NCBI GenBank assembly: GCA_040902655.1
Contig: JBBDWV010000052.1
Location: 205,503 to 269,502 of the forward strand
Direction: 5' to 3'
Length of the DNA stretch: 64,000 nucleotides
Source: Mycobacteriales bacterium
GTDB taxonomy: Bacteria > Actinomycetota > Actinomycetes > Mycobacteriales > SCTD01
Within the stretch, counting starts at the first letter, position 1. Every line of letters starts with the position of its first letter. A program made the position numbers and the translations under genes. The notes beneath the pieces were generated by a model. That model searched no databases and was not told the origin of the DNA. It was given only the letters and a program-made list of their open reading frames with translations. Of this stretch, positions 50,127 through 59,385 are shown piece after piece.

Positions 50127-52651
50127 CCGACCAGCTGGATGCCGGCCTCGTCGCCGGCGAGATCGCCGAGCACCCGGACGCCCTGTCCTCGCCGTACGCC
50201 GGCGGCGAACTCGGCCGTGGCCGGCGCCGCAAGGAGGACGCCAAGCTCCTCACCGGGCAGACGAACTGGACCGACAACATCACCCTGCCCGGTTTGCTGC
50301 ACCTGGCCGTGCTCCGCAGCCCGATGGCGCACGCGAAGATCGTCTCGGTCGACGTCTCGGCGGCGCTCGAGATGCCGGGCGTGATCGCCGCCTACAGCGG
50401 CGCCGACCTGGCCGACGTGCAGGGCTCGCTGCCGTGTGCCTGGCCGGTGACGCCCGACATGGTGCATCCCGACCACCCCCCGCTGGCGGTCGACGAGGTG
50501 CGCTACGTCGGTGACGGTGTCGCCGTCGTCGTGGCCCGGGACCGGTACGCCGCCGCCGACGCGCTCGAGGCGATCGCGGTGGAGTACGACCAGCTGCCGG
50601 CGGTGGTCGACATGGAGGCCGCCCTGGCCGACGGTGCGCCGCTGGTGCACTCCGACAAGGGCACCAACCGCTGCTTCCTGTTCGACTTCCCGGGCGCCGG
50701 CGCGGACTACGACGAGACCGTCGCCGCGGCCGGCGAAGACGCCGTGGTCGTCAGGCGCCGCTTCATCCAGCAGCGCCTGCTGCCGACGGCGATGGAGCCG
50801 CGGGCGGTCGTCGTCGCACCGATCTCGGCGGCCGACGAGTACACCGTCTACTCCGCCACCCAGGTCCCGCACATCCTGCGCGTGATGCTGGCGCTGGTCA
50901 CCAACATCCCGGAGCAGAAGATCCGGGTGATCGCGCCGGACGTCGGCGGCGGCTTCGGCAGCAAGCTCAATGTCTACGCCGAGGAGGTGCTCTGCCTGGT
51001 CGTGGCCAAGAAGCTGGGCCGGCCGGTGAAGTGGACCGAGTCGCGCAGCGAGAACTACCAGGCCACCATCCACGGACGCGACCAGATACAGGACATCGAG
51101 ATCGCGGCGCGCAAGGACGGCACCCTGCTCGGGCTGAAGGTGCAGCTGCTCGCCGACATGGGCGCCTACCTGCAGCTCGTCACGCCCGGCATCCCGATCC
51201 TGGGCGCGTTCATGTTCCCCGCCATCTACAAGATGCCGAGCTACCGCTTCATCTGCACCGGCGTCTTCACGACCAAGACACCCACCGACGCCTACCGCGG
51301 CGCCGGCCGGCCCGAGGCGACCTTCGCCATCGAGCGGATCATGGACGAGCTGGCTGCCGAGCTCGGGCGCGACCCGATGGAGCTGCGCAAGCAGAACTGG
51401 ATCAAGCACGAGGAGTTCCCGTACGACATGGTGGCCGGGCTCACCTACGACTCGGGCAACTACGAGGCGGCCACCGAGAAGGCCATGGGGATGTTCGAGT
51501 ACGACGATCTCCGGGCTGAGCAACAGCGTCTCCGGGCAGAGGGAGCCCCGGTGCAGCTGGGCATCGGCATCTCGACGTTCACCGAGATGTGCGGGCTGGC
51601 GCCGTCCCGTGTGCTCGGCTCGCTGTCCTACGGCGCCGGCGGCTGGGAATCCGCGACGATCCGGATGCTGCCGACCGGCAAGGTCGAGGTCGTCTCGGGA
51701 GCCACGCCGCACGGGCAGGGCCACCACACCGCGTGGAGCCAGATCGTGGCCGATGCGCTGGGGGTGCCGTTCGAGGACGTCGAGGTGCTCACCGGCGACA
51801 CCGACTCGAGCGCCAAGGGCATGGACACCTACGGCTCCCGCTCGCTGGTCGTGGGCGGCATCGCGATCCACAAGGCGACCGGCAAGGTGCTCGAGAAGGC
51901 GAAGCGGATCGCCGCGCACCTGCTCGAGGCGTCCGAGCAGGACGTGGAGTTCGACAAGGGCGCCTTCTCCGTCAAAGGCTCGCCGGAGGCCACCCTCACG
52001 ATCCAGGAGGTGGCACTCGCGACCTTCGCGGCGCACAACCTCCCGGACGGGATGGAGCCGACGCTGGACAGCGACTGCGTCTACGACCCGGAGAACTTCA
52101 GCTACCCGCACGGCACCCACCTGTGCGCGGTGGAGGTGGACACCGAGACCGGCTTCACCAGGATCCGCAAGTACGTGTCGGTCGACGACGTCGGGAAGAT
52201 CGTCAACCCGGTCATCGTCGAGGGCCAGGTGCACGGCGGCCTGGCCCAGGGGATCGCGCAGGCGCTGTACGAGGAGGCGGTCTACGACGCCGAGGGCAAC
52301 CTCACGACCGGTTCGCTGGTCGACTACCTCGTCCCGGCCGCGCCCGATCTGCCGCACTTCGACACCGGTCGCACCGAGACCCCGGCGACCAGCAACCCGC
52401 TGGGTGTCAAGGGTGTCGGCGAGGCCGGCACCATCGCCTCCACACCGGCCGTCATCAACGCCGTCGTCGACGCACTGCGGCCGTTCGGTATCTCCGACAT
52501 CCGCATGCCGGCGACGCCGGAGCGGGTGTGGCGCGCCCTGCACGGCGACGGCACCGAACGCGCCGCCGCCGGAACCGTCGCCTATGGCGGCGCCTCGACC
52601 GCTTCCACCTCCGGAAGCTCCGCCGCCGACACCGCAGGAGGTCCGCAGTGA
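50123..52651 (+). CDS. coxL: form II CO-dehydrogenase-type molybdenum subunit
   Basis: 842 residues of the xanthine-oxidase family, binding molybdopterin cytosine dinucleotide. The active-site loop is AYRGAGR (390-396), which defines form II. Form I CODH has AYxCSFR, where the Cys binds the Cu of the Mo-Cu site. That Cys is absent here. The C-terminal Glu of GVGEAGTIAS is the conserved general base. Order S-L-M fits form II, while form I is usually M-S-L. Whether form II enzymes oxidise CO in vivo is disputed. An aldehyde or purine-type substrate is the alternative. The tail (812-842) is Ser/Thr/Ala-rich. Confidence 0.92.
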   Translation: MTDQLDAGLVAGEIAEHPDALSSPYAGGELGRGRRRKEDAKLLTGQTNWTDNITLPGLLHLAVLRSPMAHAKIVSVDVSAALEMPGVIAAYSGADLADVQGSLPCAWPVTPDMVHPDHPPLAVDEVRYVGDGVAVVVARDRYAAADALEAIAVEYDQLPAVVDMEAALADGAPLVHSDKGTNRCFLFDFPGAGADYDETVAAAGEDAVVVRRRFIQQRLLPTAMEPRAVVVAPISAADEYTVYSATQVPHILRVMLALVTNIPEQKIRVIAPDVGGGFGSKLNVYAEEVLCLVVAKKLGRPVKWTESRSENYQATIHGRDQIQDIEIAARKDGTLLGLKVQLLADMGAYLQLVTPGIPILGAFMFPAIYKMPSYRFICTGVFTTKTPTDAYRGAGRPEATFAIERIMDELAAELGRDPMELRKQNWIKHEEFPYDMVAGLTYDSGNYEAATEKAMGMFEYDDLRAEQQRLRAEGAPVQLGIGISTFTEMCGLAPSRVLGSLSYGAGGWESATIRMLPTGKVEVVSGATPHGQGHHTAWSQIVADALGVPFEDVEVLTGDTDSSAKGMDTYGSRSLVVGGIAIHKATGKVLEKAKRIAAHLLEASEQDVEFDKGAFSVKGSPEATLTIQEVALATFAAHNLPDGMEPTLDSDCVYDPENFSYPHGTHLCAVEVDTETGFTRIRKYVSVDDVGKIVNPVIVEGQVHGGLAQGIAQALYEEAVYDAEGNLTTGSLVDYLVPAAPDLPHFDTGRTETPATSNPLGVKGVGEAGTIASTPAVINAVVDALRPFGISDIRMPATPERVWRALHGDGTERAAAGTVAYGGASTASTSGSSAADTAGGPQ

Positions 52652-53508
52652 TCCCCGCCCAGTTCGACTACGTCGCTCCCACGTCGCTGGCCGACGCCGT
52701 CACCGCGCTCGGCGAGGCCGGTGAGGACGCCAAGATCCTGGCCGGCGGGCAGAGCCTGATCCCGGTGCTCCGCCTACGGCTGGCCTTTCCCACGGTGCTC
52801 GTCGATCTGGGCCGGGTCGAGGAGCTGCGCGGGGTGTCCGAGGACGACGGCGCGATCGTCATCGGCGCGATGACCCGGCACAGCGACGTGCTCTCCGACC
52901 CGCTGGTCCGGCAGTACGCCGGCCTGCTGGCCGAGGCGACGGCCACCGTGGCCGACCCGGCTGTCCGCCACCGCGGCACCTTCGGGGGTGCGCTGGCGCA
53001 CGCCGACCCGGCGGGTGACCTGGCCGCAGTGGCCCTCGCGCTGGATGCCGAGCTCGTCGCGGAGGGGCCCGGTGGCCGGCGCACCATCGCGGCCCGCGAC
53101 TTCTTCCTGGACTACCTGGAGACGGCGCTGTCGCCGGACGAGATCCTGGCTGCCGTGCGGATCCCCAAGCTCGAAGGCAGCTGGGGCTACCGCTACGAGA
53201 AGTTCAACCGGGTGGCGCAGGCCTGGGCGATCGTCGGCGTCGCGGCGGCCGTCCGCACCGAGGGCGGCTCGATCACCGAGGCCCGGATCGGCCTGACCAA
53301 CATGGGCTCGACGCCGGTGCGGCCGGCGGCGGTGGAGGCGGCGCTGCCCGGGGCCGCCGACGCGGCGGCGGTCAAGGCGGCCGCACTGTCGGCGGCGGAC
53401 GGCACCACTCCGCCGTCGGACCTGGGCGGGCAGTCGGACTACCGCGCCCACCTGGCCCGGGTGCTCACCGCACGGGCCGTGGTGGGTGCCGCCGGGCTCA
53501 CGACATGA
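52648..53508 (+). CDS. coxM: form II CO-dehydrogenase-type FAD subunit
   Basis: 286 residues. FAD-binding motifs are AGGQSLIP (about 32-39) and RHRGTFGGALAHADPAGD (about 109-126). Takes electrons from CoxS and passes them to the respiratory chain. GTG start within GTGA overlapping coxL. Length is normal. The C-terminal CO-DH flavoprotein domain runs from about 170 to 275. Confidence 0.93.
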   Translation: MIPAQFDYVAPTSLADAVTALGEAGEDAKILAGGQSLIPVLRLRLAFPTVLVDLGRVEELRGVSEDDGAIVIGAMTRHSDVLSDPLVRQYAGLLAEATATVADPAVRHRGTFGGALAHADPAGDLAAVALALDAELVAEGPGGRRTIAARDFFLDYLETALSPDEILAAVRIPKLEGSWGYRYEKFNRVAQAWAIVGVAAAVRTEGGSITEARIGLTNMGSTPVRPAAVEAALPGAADAAAVKAAALSAADGTTPPSDLGGQSDYRAHLARVLTARAVVGAAGLTT

Positions 53509-54448
53509 CAGGCGGAGGCAGCTGACCGCCTCCGCTCCGGCCCGGCGGGGCCTGCTGCCCTCCCAGCTGCAGGACCCCGCCGGACTCGCCCGGCTGCTCG
53601 CCGACGCGGGCTACTTCGCCGACGAGGGCGTGGCCACGGCGGCCTACCTCGCCCTCGCCCTGCCGCGCCCGCTGTTCCTCGAGGGGGAGCCGGGTGTCGG
53701 CAAGACATCGCTGGCGCACGCCCTGGCGACGGTGGTCGGAGCCGACCTGTTGCGCCTGCAGTGCTACGAGGGCATCGACGCTTCGCAGGCGCTCTACGAC
53801 TGGGACTTCCCCCGCCAGCTGCTACACCTGCGCGCCGCCGAGGCGGCCGGGCAGGCGGACGCCGAGCGGCTCGAGGCGGAGGTCTACAGCCGGCGGTTCC
53901 TGCTGGCCCGCCCGCTCCTGGCGGCGCTCGAGACGTCGCCGGCGGTGCTGCTCGTCGACGAGGTCGACCGGGCCGACGACGAGTTCGAGGCCTTCCTGCT
54001 CGAGGTGCTGTCCGACTACACCGTGACGGTCCCGGAGCTGGGCACGGTCCGCGCCCAGGTGCCGCCGGTCGTGGTCGTCACGAGCAACCGCACCCGCGAG
54101 GTGCACGACGCCCTCAAGCGGCGTTGCCTCTACCACTGGGTCGAGCATCCCGACTTCGATCGGGAGGTCGCCATCGTCCGGGCCCGGGTGCCCGAGGCCT
54201 CCGCCGCGCTGGCCGGCCAGGTCGCCCGGGCCGTCGCCGTCCTGCGCTCCGAGGACCTGCTCAAGCCACCCGGCGTCGCCGAGACCATCGACTGGGCTCA
54301 GGCCCTGGTCGCCCTGGGCGCCGAGCGGCTCGACGCGGGGCTGGCGACGGCGACCCTGGGCGCCGTGCTGAAGTACCGCGAGGACCAGCTGCACGCCAAG
54401 CGCCCCGACGTGCAGCAGCTGCTGACCACGGCGATGCTGGGGAGATGA
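53486..54448 (+). CDS. coxD: MoxR-type AAA ATPase, CoxD
   Basis: 320 residues. Walker A GEPGVGKTS and Walker B AVLLVDEVDRAD, followed by the sensor 1 segment VVVTSNRTREV. In Oligotropha CoxD helps to assemble the active metal site with CoxE. The start is uncertain. GTG at 53486 overlaps coxM by 23 bases and lacks a ribosome site. A CTG at 53522 follows GGCGGAGG by three bases and would remove 12 residues without harming the ATPase. The stop overlaps the coxE ATG. Confidence 0.9.
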   Translation: MPPGSRHDRRRQLTASAPARRGLLPSQLQDPAGLARLLADAGYFADEGVATAAYLALALPRPLFLEGEPGVGKTSLAHALATVVGADLLRLQCYEGIDASQALYDWDFPRQLLHLRAAEAAGQADAERLEAEVYSRRFLLARPLLAALETSPAVLLVDEVDRADDEFEAFLLEVLSDYTVTVPELGTVRAQVPPVVVVTSNRTREVHDALKRRCLYHWVEHPDFDREVAIVRARVPEASAALAGQVARAVAVLRSEDLLKPPGVAETIDWAQALVALGAERLDAGLATATLGAVLKYREDQLHAKRPDVQQLLTTAMLGR

Positions 54449-55578
54449 GCGCCGTGGCCGAGCCGTACGACGCCGTCGACACCGTCGTCGGCCTGGCGGC
54501 CACCCTGCGCGGCATGGGGGTCGCGGCCTCCCCCGACCGGGTGCATGCGGCCGTCGCGGCCCTGGCCGAGCTGGACCCGCTCCGGCGCCCGGACGTCTAC
54601 TGGGCCGGCCGGCTGACGCTCTGCGGCAGCGCCGAGGACCTGCCCCGTTACGACCTCGCCTTCGACGCCTACTTCGGCGACCGGTCGGGGACGGCCGTGC
54701 GGCGGCAGCGGCTGACCCGGCGGGCGCTGCAGCTGGTCGCCGAGCCGGGGAGCGAGCCGGGCGACGGTGACGGTGACACGGCGCCGCCCGAGTCGGTCAG
54801 CGCAGCGGCCAGCAGCGTGGAGCAGCTGCGGTCGCGGGACGTGAGCACCCTGACCGCCGCCGAGCGGGACCAGCTGCGGGCGCTGCTGGCGGCGCTGCGG
54901 CTGCCGGGAGAGAAGCGGGCCACCCGGCGCCTGCGGCCCGCGCCGCGCGGCCGGGTCGACGGCACCCGCACGCTGCGCGCCTGGCTGGCCGCGGGGGGTG
55001 AGCCGGCCCGGCTGCGGCACCGGGCGCCGGCGCTGCGGACCCGCCGTGTGGTGCTGCTCGTCGACGTCAGCGGCTCGATGGAGAGCTACGCCGACGCGCT
55101 GCTGCGCTTCGCGCACGCCGCCTCGCGACGCGGCTCCGCCCCCACCGAGGTCTTCACCCTCGGCACCCGGCTCACCCGCGTGTCGCGTGAGATGGCCGTA
55201 CGGGACCCGGACGCCGCGATGGCCGGTGTCGCCGCGGCGGTCCCGGACGCCGGCGGCGGCACCCGGCTGGGCGAGCTGCTCGCGCAGTTCCTCGTCCAGT
55301 GGGGCCAGCGCGGGACCGCGCGCGGTGCGGTCGTGGTGATCCTGTCCGACGGCTGGGAGCGCGGCGACGCGACGCTGCTCGGGGAGCAGATGGAGCGGCT
55401 GCACCGGCTGGCGCACCGGGTCGTCTGGGCCAACCCGCGCAAGGCCGCTCCGGGCTACGCGCCGCTGGCCGCGGGGATGGCCGCCGCGCTGCCGCACGTC
55501 GACGACTTCGTCGAGGGTCACAGCCTCGGCGCGCTCGAGCAGCTGGCCGCGGTCGTGCGCGGGAGCGCCCGTGCGTGA
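54445..55578 (+). CDS. coxE: von Willebrand factor A protein, CoxE
   Basis: 377 residues. N-terminal helical region, a low-complexity linker (about 105-125) and a C-terminal VWA domain with a MIDAS motif DVSGSM (about 208-213) and the later SDGWERGD. It works with the MoxR ATPase as a pair, a common chaperone set for metal-site assembly. ATGA overlap with coxD and an eight-base overlap with the next gene. Confidence 0.9.
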   Translation: MSAVAEPYDAVDTVVGLAATLRGMGVAASPDRVHAAVAALAELDPLRRPDVYWAGRLTLCGSAEDLPRYDLAFDAYFGDRSGTAVRRQRLTRRALQLVAEPGSEPGDGDGDTAPPESVSAAASSVEQLRSRDVSTLTAAERDQLRALLAALRLPGEKRATRRLRPAPRGRVDGTRTLRAWLAAGGEPARLRHRAPALRTRRVVLLVDVSGSMESYADALLRFAHAASRRGSAPTEVFTLGTRLTRVSREMAVRDPDAAMAGVAAAVPDAGGGTRLGELLAQFLVQWGQRGTARGAVVVILSDGWERGDATLLGEQMERLHRLAHRVVWANPRKAAPGYAPLAAGMAAALPHVDDFVEGHSLGALEQLAAVVRGSARA

Positions 55579-56686
55579 CCTCGCCGGTGGGCTGCGCACC
55601 CTGCTCGGGCAGGAGGCGCCCTTCGCGCTGGCCACGGTGATCGGGACGGCGGGGAGTTCGCCGCGCCCCCCGGGTGCGGCCATGGCGGTGAGTGCGGACG
55701 GGCAGGCGCTCGGCAGCATCTCCGGCGGCTGCGTCGAGGGGGCGGTCTACGACACCGCCGAGCAGGTCCTCGGCGGCGGGAGGCCGGTCGTCGAGAGCTA
55801 CGGCTACAGCGACGACGAGGCCTTCGCCGTCGGCCTCACCTGCGGCGGCACGCTCGAGGTGCTCGTGGCCCCCGCCGACCGCGAGGTGCTCGCGGCGTGG
55901 GCCGACCGGATGGCGGCCGACGAGCCGGTCGCGCTCGCCACGGTCGTGCGGGGGCCCGCGCCGGTCGGGGCGGTGCTGCTCGTCGGCCCGTCGTACGCCG
56001 TCGGGAGCCTGGGGGCGGAGGGGCTCGACGTGGCCGTCACCGACGACGCCCGCGGGATGCTCGCCGCCGGGCAGACCGGCGACCGCCACTACGGGCCCCG
56101 GGGCGAGCGGCGCATCGACGACGTCACCGTCTTCGTGCAGTCCTTCACGCCACCGCCGCGGATGCTCGTCTTCGGCGCCACCGACTTCGCCGCCGCGGTC
56201 AGCCGGATCGGCGTGTTCCTCGGTTACCGGGTGACTGTCTGCGACGCCCGCCCGGTCTTCGCGACGGCTGCCCGCTTCCCGGAGGCGCACGAGGTGGTGT
56301 GCGACTGGCCGCACCGCTACCTGGAGAACACCGAGGTGGACGGGCGCACCGTGCTGTGCGTCCTCACGCACGACCCGAAGTTCGACGTGCCGCTGCTCGA
56401 GGTCGCCTTGCGCAGGCCGGCGGCCTACATCGGCGCGATGGGCAGCCGGCGCACCCACGAGGACCGGCTACGGCGGCTGCGAGAGGCGGGGCTCACCGAT
56501 CAGCAGTTGGGCCGGCTGCACTCGCCCATCGGGTTGGACCTCGGCGCCCGCACCGCGGAGGAGACGGCGGTGTCGATCGCCGCCGAGATCGTGCAGCACC
56601 ACTGGGGCGGCAGTGGCCGGCCGCTGGCGCAGACCACGGGCGACATCCACACCGACGGTGTGCAGACACGGCCGGTGAGTGCGTGA
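55571..56686 (+). CDS. coxF: XdhC/CoxF-family maturation factor
   Basis: 371 residues. The N-terminal XdhC-CoxI domain has ATVIGTAGSSPRPPGAAM and GSISGGCVEG (about 20-58), and the C-terminal Rossmann-like XdhC domain begins at PPRMLVFGATDFAAAV (about 195). It resembles XdhC, which protects and sulfurates or inserts the molybdenum cofactor of xanthine dehydrogenase. GTG start, overlapping coxE by eight bases. The GTG of the next gene overlaps its stop. Confidence 0.88.
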   Translation: MRDLAGGLRTLLGQEAPFALATVIGTAGSSPRPPGAAMAVSADGQALGSISGGCVEGAVYDTAEQVLGGGRPVVESYGYSDDEAFAVGLTCGGTLEVLVAPADREVLAAWADRMAADEPVALATVVRGPAPVGAVLLVGPSYAVGSLGAEGLDVAVTDDARGMLAAGQTGDRHYGPRGERRIDDVTVFVQSFTPPPRMLVFGATDFAAAVSRIGVFLGYRVTVCDARPVFATAARFPEAHEVVCDWPHRYLENTEVDGRTVLCVLTHDPKFDVPLLEVALRRPAAYIGAMGSRRTHEDRLRRLREAGLTDQQLGRLHSPIGLDLGARTAEETAVSIAAEIVQHHWGGSGRPLAQTTGDIHTDGVQTRPVSA

Positions 56687-57327
56687 GCCGTCCCTCCGGA
56701 ACCGCCGACAGCAAGCACGCGCCGGTGCGGGTCGCCGGGCTACTGCTCGCCGCGGGCGCCGGCCGCCGCATGGGCGGCCCGAAGGCCCTGGTCGAGGTGG
56801 ACGGGGAACCGCTGGTACGGCGCGGCATCCGGTTGCTCACGGACGGCGGCTGCGACCCGGTGGTCGTCGTCGTGGGGGCGTGTGCGGACGACGTGCGGGC
56901 GCTCAGCCTCGGCACGACGGTCGTCGAGGCCGACGCCTGGGCGACCGGCATGGGCGCCTCCCTGCGCGCCGGGCTGGCGGCGCTGGGCGCCACCGACGCC
57001 GCGGCCTGCGTCGTCGCGCTGGTGGACCAGCCGCTCGTCACGCCGACCGCGGTGCAGCGGCTGCGCGCCGCGCACGACACCGGCGCCACGGCGGCGGTCG
57101 CGTGCTACGACGGCCGCCCGCGCAACCCGGTGCTGCTCGACCGGTCGGTCTGGGCCGACGTCGCGGCGGCTGCGCAGGGCGACGAGGGCGCGCGGGTGTG
57201 GCTGCGGGCCCATCCGGGGCAGGTCGTGCCTGTCGACTGCACCGACGCCGGCTCGGCCGACGACCTCGACACGCCGCAGGACCTGGCAGCGCTGGACATC
57301 CCCGCACGACGGAAGGCAGCCCGATGA
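56683..57327 (+). CDS. MocA/MobA-like molybdenum cofactor nucleotidyltransferase
   Basis: 214 residues. The N-terminal nucleotide loop LLLAAGAGRRMGGPKAL (about 20-36), the metal-binding VALVDQPLV (about 110) and RPRNPVLL are marks of the MocA family, which makes molybdopterin cytosine dinucleotide, the cofactor form required by CoxL. The cluster position supports this. The sugar-nucleotide transferase family is the alternative but less likely. GTG within GTGA. Confidence 0.88.
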   Translation: MSRPSGTADSKHAPVRVAGLLLAAGAGRRMGGPKALVEVDGEPLVRRGIRLLTDGGCDPVVVVVGACADDVRALSLGTTVVEADAWATGMGASLRAGLAALGATDAAACVVALVDQPLVTPTAVQRLRAAHDTGATAAVACYDGRPRNPVLLDRSVWADVAAAAQGDEGARVWLRAHPGQVVPVDCTDAGSADDLDTPQDLAALDIPARRKAAR

Positions 57328-57974
57328 AGCTCGAGAACCGGTTCACCGTCCCCGTCCCCGTCGACGAGGCCTGGAGGGTGCTGCTCGACGTGGAGCGGAT
57401 CGCGCCGTGCATGCCCGGTGCGACCCTGACCAAGGTCGAGGGCGACTCCTTCGAGGGCACGGTCAAGGTGAAGGTCGGCCCGATCAACCTCACCTACGGC
57501 GGCAAGGCGTCGTTCGTCTCGAAGGACGACGCGACGCACGTCGCGGTGATCGAGGGCAGCGGCAAGGAGACCCGCGGCACCGGCACCGCCAAGGCGCTGA
57601 TCACCTGCCGGCTGCTCGCCAACGGCGACACCACCGACGTGGAGGTCGACACCGACCTCAACGTGACCGGCAAGCCGGCGCAGTTCGGGCGCGGTGTGCT
57701 GGCCGACGTCAGCGGCAAGCTGGTCGACCAGTTCGCCCGCTGCCTGTCCGGGGAGATCGCGGCGGGCACGCCGCAGTCCGAACCGCTGTTCAGCGCAGTG
57801 GCGGCCGACATGGGTGCGCCGGAGGGCCTGCAGCCTCCGCCGGCCGTGGTCCGCCCGCCGGCGGAGGCGATCGACCTGCTCGGCACCGCCGGCGCGCCGG
57901 TGCTCAAGCGGCTGGCACCCGTGCTGGCCGGGATCGCTGTGCTCCTGCTGCTGGTCCGCCGGCTGCGGCGCTGA
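57324..57974 (+). CDS. coxG: SRPBCC lipid-binding protein, CoxG
   Basis: 216 residues. The SRPBCC (START-like) fold covers about 1-150 (FTVPVPVDEAWRVLLDVERI, CMPGATLTKVEG), a linker follows, and a C-terminal helix (about 190-210) with RRLRR anchors it to the membrane. CoxG has been reported in mycobacteria to carry menaquinone between the membrane and CO dehydrogenase, which would explain the anchor. ATG overlaps the preceding stop. Last gene of the cluster, ended by a hairpin at 57983-58012. Confidence 0.87.
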   Translation: MKLENRFTVPVPVDEAWRVLLDVERIAPCMPGATLTKVEGDSFEGTVKVKVGPINLTYGGKASFVSKDDATHVAVIEGSGKETRGTGTAKALITCRLLANGDTTDVEVDTDLNVTGKPAQFGRGVLADVSGKLVDQFARCLSGEIAAGTPQSEPLFSAVAADMGAPEGLQPPPAVVRPPAEAIDLLGTAGAPVLKRLAPVLAGIAVLLLLVRRLRR

Positions 57975-57982
57975 GGCGGCGC

Positions 57983-58012
57983 GCCCGGCCGGCAGTTCCG
58001 GCACCGCCGGGC
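57983..58012. terminator. hairpin between coxG and the convergent lipoprotein gene
   Basis: GCCCGGC (57983-57989) pairs perfectly with GCCGGGC (58006-58012). It covers the short gap between the two convergent stops. Confidence 0.5.
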
Positions 58013-58468
58013 TCAGGCGGCGGGTTCGACCACCTCGCCGCCGATCACCTCGCCGCCGAGCGCCCCGGCGACCTGGTCGGCGGTCTCGCGCAGCACGGTC
58101 TGGACCGCCCAGTTCTCGCCGAGCACGACGCTGGCCAGCTCGTCCTTCTCCGCCACATAGCTCTCCCGCTCGGCGGCGGAGGCGAAGCGCAGCAGGACGA
58201 TGTCCTCGGAGCCGTTGATGATGCAGCTCTGCGCGTCGGTGACGCCGGGGAAGCTGCCCTGCTGCAGTTCCTCGCACGGTACGCCGGCCGCCTCGAGCGC
58301 CTCGTGGACCTCCTGGGTGCTCTCGACGGTGTCGCCCCCGCCCGGCGCTCCCGCGCTCGTGGACGGGGCGGCGACGGTCGGGTCGTCCTTCCCGCTGCCG
58401 CTGCAGCCGGTCAACGCCAGGGCCAGGGCCAGGGCGGCGGCGGGCAGGGCTGCGATGGGTGTCCTCAT
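58013..58468 (-). CDS. small lipoprotein of unknown function
   Basis: 151 residues. A lipobox LTGC puts the lipidated Cys at position 22, followed by a Ser/Gly/Asp-rich linker and a folded part of about 100 residues with two Cys (Cys65 and about Cys82) that could form a disulfide. The family is not recognised. It converges with coxG. A role in the cox system is not supported beyond position. Confidence 0.75.
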   Translation of the reverse strand: MRTPIAALPAAALALALALTGCSGSGKDDPTVAAPSTSAGAPGGGDTVESTQEVHEALEAAGVPCEELQQGSFPGVTDAQSCIINGSEDIVLLRFASAAERESYVAEKDELASVVLGENWAVQTVLRETADQVAGALGGEVIGGEVVEPAA

Positions 58469-58524
58469 GCGGCCAAGCCTGCCAGGCCGCTGCGGCCGGG
58501 CGGTGGGTGGGCGAGGATGCAGGC

Positions 58525-58785
58525 ATGCCCTCCCGTCGCCTGCTCATGGTCGTGGCCGTGGTGTCTGTGCTGCTGGTCGTCGCCGCAGGTGCGAGCCGGA
58601 CCACGTACGAGGCCGGGGGCGTGCAGGTCGAGTGTCCCGACCGGGTCTGGTCGTCGGCGTTGCAGGGCCTGACGGACCGTGACCCGGATCCCTGCGCGGC
58701 CGCCGCGCAGTCGCGGCTGTTCAGCGTCGCCGCCGCGCTGATGGGCCTGGTGCTGATCTCCGGGCTGCTCAGCCGGCGGGAGTGA
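58525..58785 (+). CDS. small two-helix membrane protein
   Basis: 86 residues with an N-terminal membrane segment (about 5-22), an extracytoplasmic loop of about 40 residues with two Cys (ECPDR and DPCAA) that may pair, and a second segment (about 66-82). Function unknown. ATG after GAGG. Its end overlaps the convergent NUDIX gene by 17 bases. Confidence 0.6.
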   Translation: MPSRRLLMVVAVVSVLLVVAAGASRTTYEAGGVQVECPDRVWSSALQGLTDRDPDPCAAAAQSRLFSVAAALMGLVLISGLLSRRE

Positions 58786-59260
58786 GCACCCGGCGTACGG
58801 CGTCGCGCGTGCTCTCGAAGGCCAGCTCCGGCAGGTCGTCGGCGCCGAAGAAGTCGGCGTCCAGCGCGTCGTCACCGGCCGCCAGTCGACCGCCGACGAC
58901 CTCGGCCTCGAAGGCGAGGAAGAACGAGGCGCCGTGGTGCCCGCCGGTGACCTCGCTCGGGTAGACCTCCACCACGCGGCCCACCTGCACCTGCAGTCCC
59001 GTCTCCTCCGCCGTCTCCCGCGCGGCCGCGGCCCGGGGGTCCTCGCCTGCGTCGACGTAGCCCGCCGGCAGCGCCCAGAGCCCCTGTCCCGGGCCGATGC
59101 CGCGGCGCACGAGCAGCAGCTGTCCGGCCTGCACGACCACGACACCGACGCCGACCTTCGGGTCGCGGTGATGGGTGCGGCCGCAGCCGGTGCAGACGGG
59201 GTGCCGCCCGGAGTGCTCGAGCGGCGCCGCGCAGGCGGGACAGAAGGCCGGGGCGTCCAT
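58769..59260 (-). CDS. NUDIX hydrolase with N-terminal zinc ribbon
   Basis: Cleaves nucleoside diphosphates linked to another group. 163 residues. An N-terminal CPAC...CTGC zinc ribbon (about 7-26), a hydrophobic strand, and the NUDIX box GYVDAGEDPRAAAARETAEE, which fits Gx5Ex7REUxEExGU. The zinc ribbon plus NUDIX arrangement is seen in NADH pyrophosphatase (NudC)-like proteins. It is shorter than NudC, so the substrate is open. CACGCT six bases before the ATG could be a weak -10 box. Confidence 0.88.
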   Translation of the reverse strand: MDAPAFCPACAAPLEHSGRHPVCTGCGRTHHRDPKVGVGVVVVQAGQLLLVRRGIGPGQGLWALPAGYVDAGEDPRAAAARETAEETGLQVQVGRVVEVYPSEVTGGHHGASFFLAFEAEVVGGRLAAGDDALDADFFGADDLPELAFESTRDAVRRVLTPAG

Positions 59261-59385
59261 CCGGGCAGCGTGACACGTCAGGCCACGGCTGGGTCGACGC
59301 AGTAGCCTGCCGTTCCCGGCTGCGGCCCCCAGGTCGGCGCCGGCTTCGGACGACAGCCAGCCGACCTCGCGAACAGGAGCGCCGC

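Noticed and set aside
50123-52651. True form I (Mo-Cu) CO dehydrogenase
   Set aside because: The active-site loop is AYRGAGR, without the Cys of AYxCSFR, and the gene order is S-L-M.
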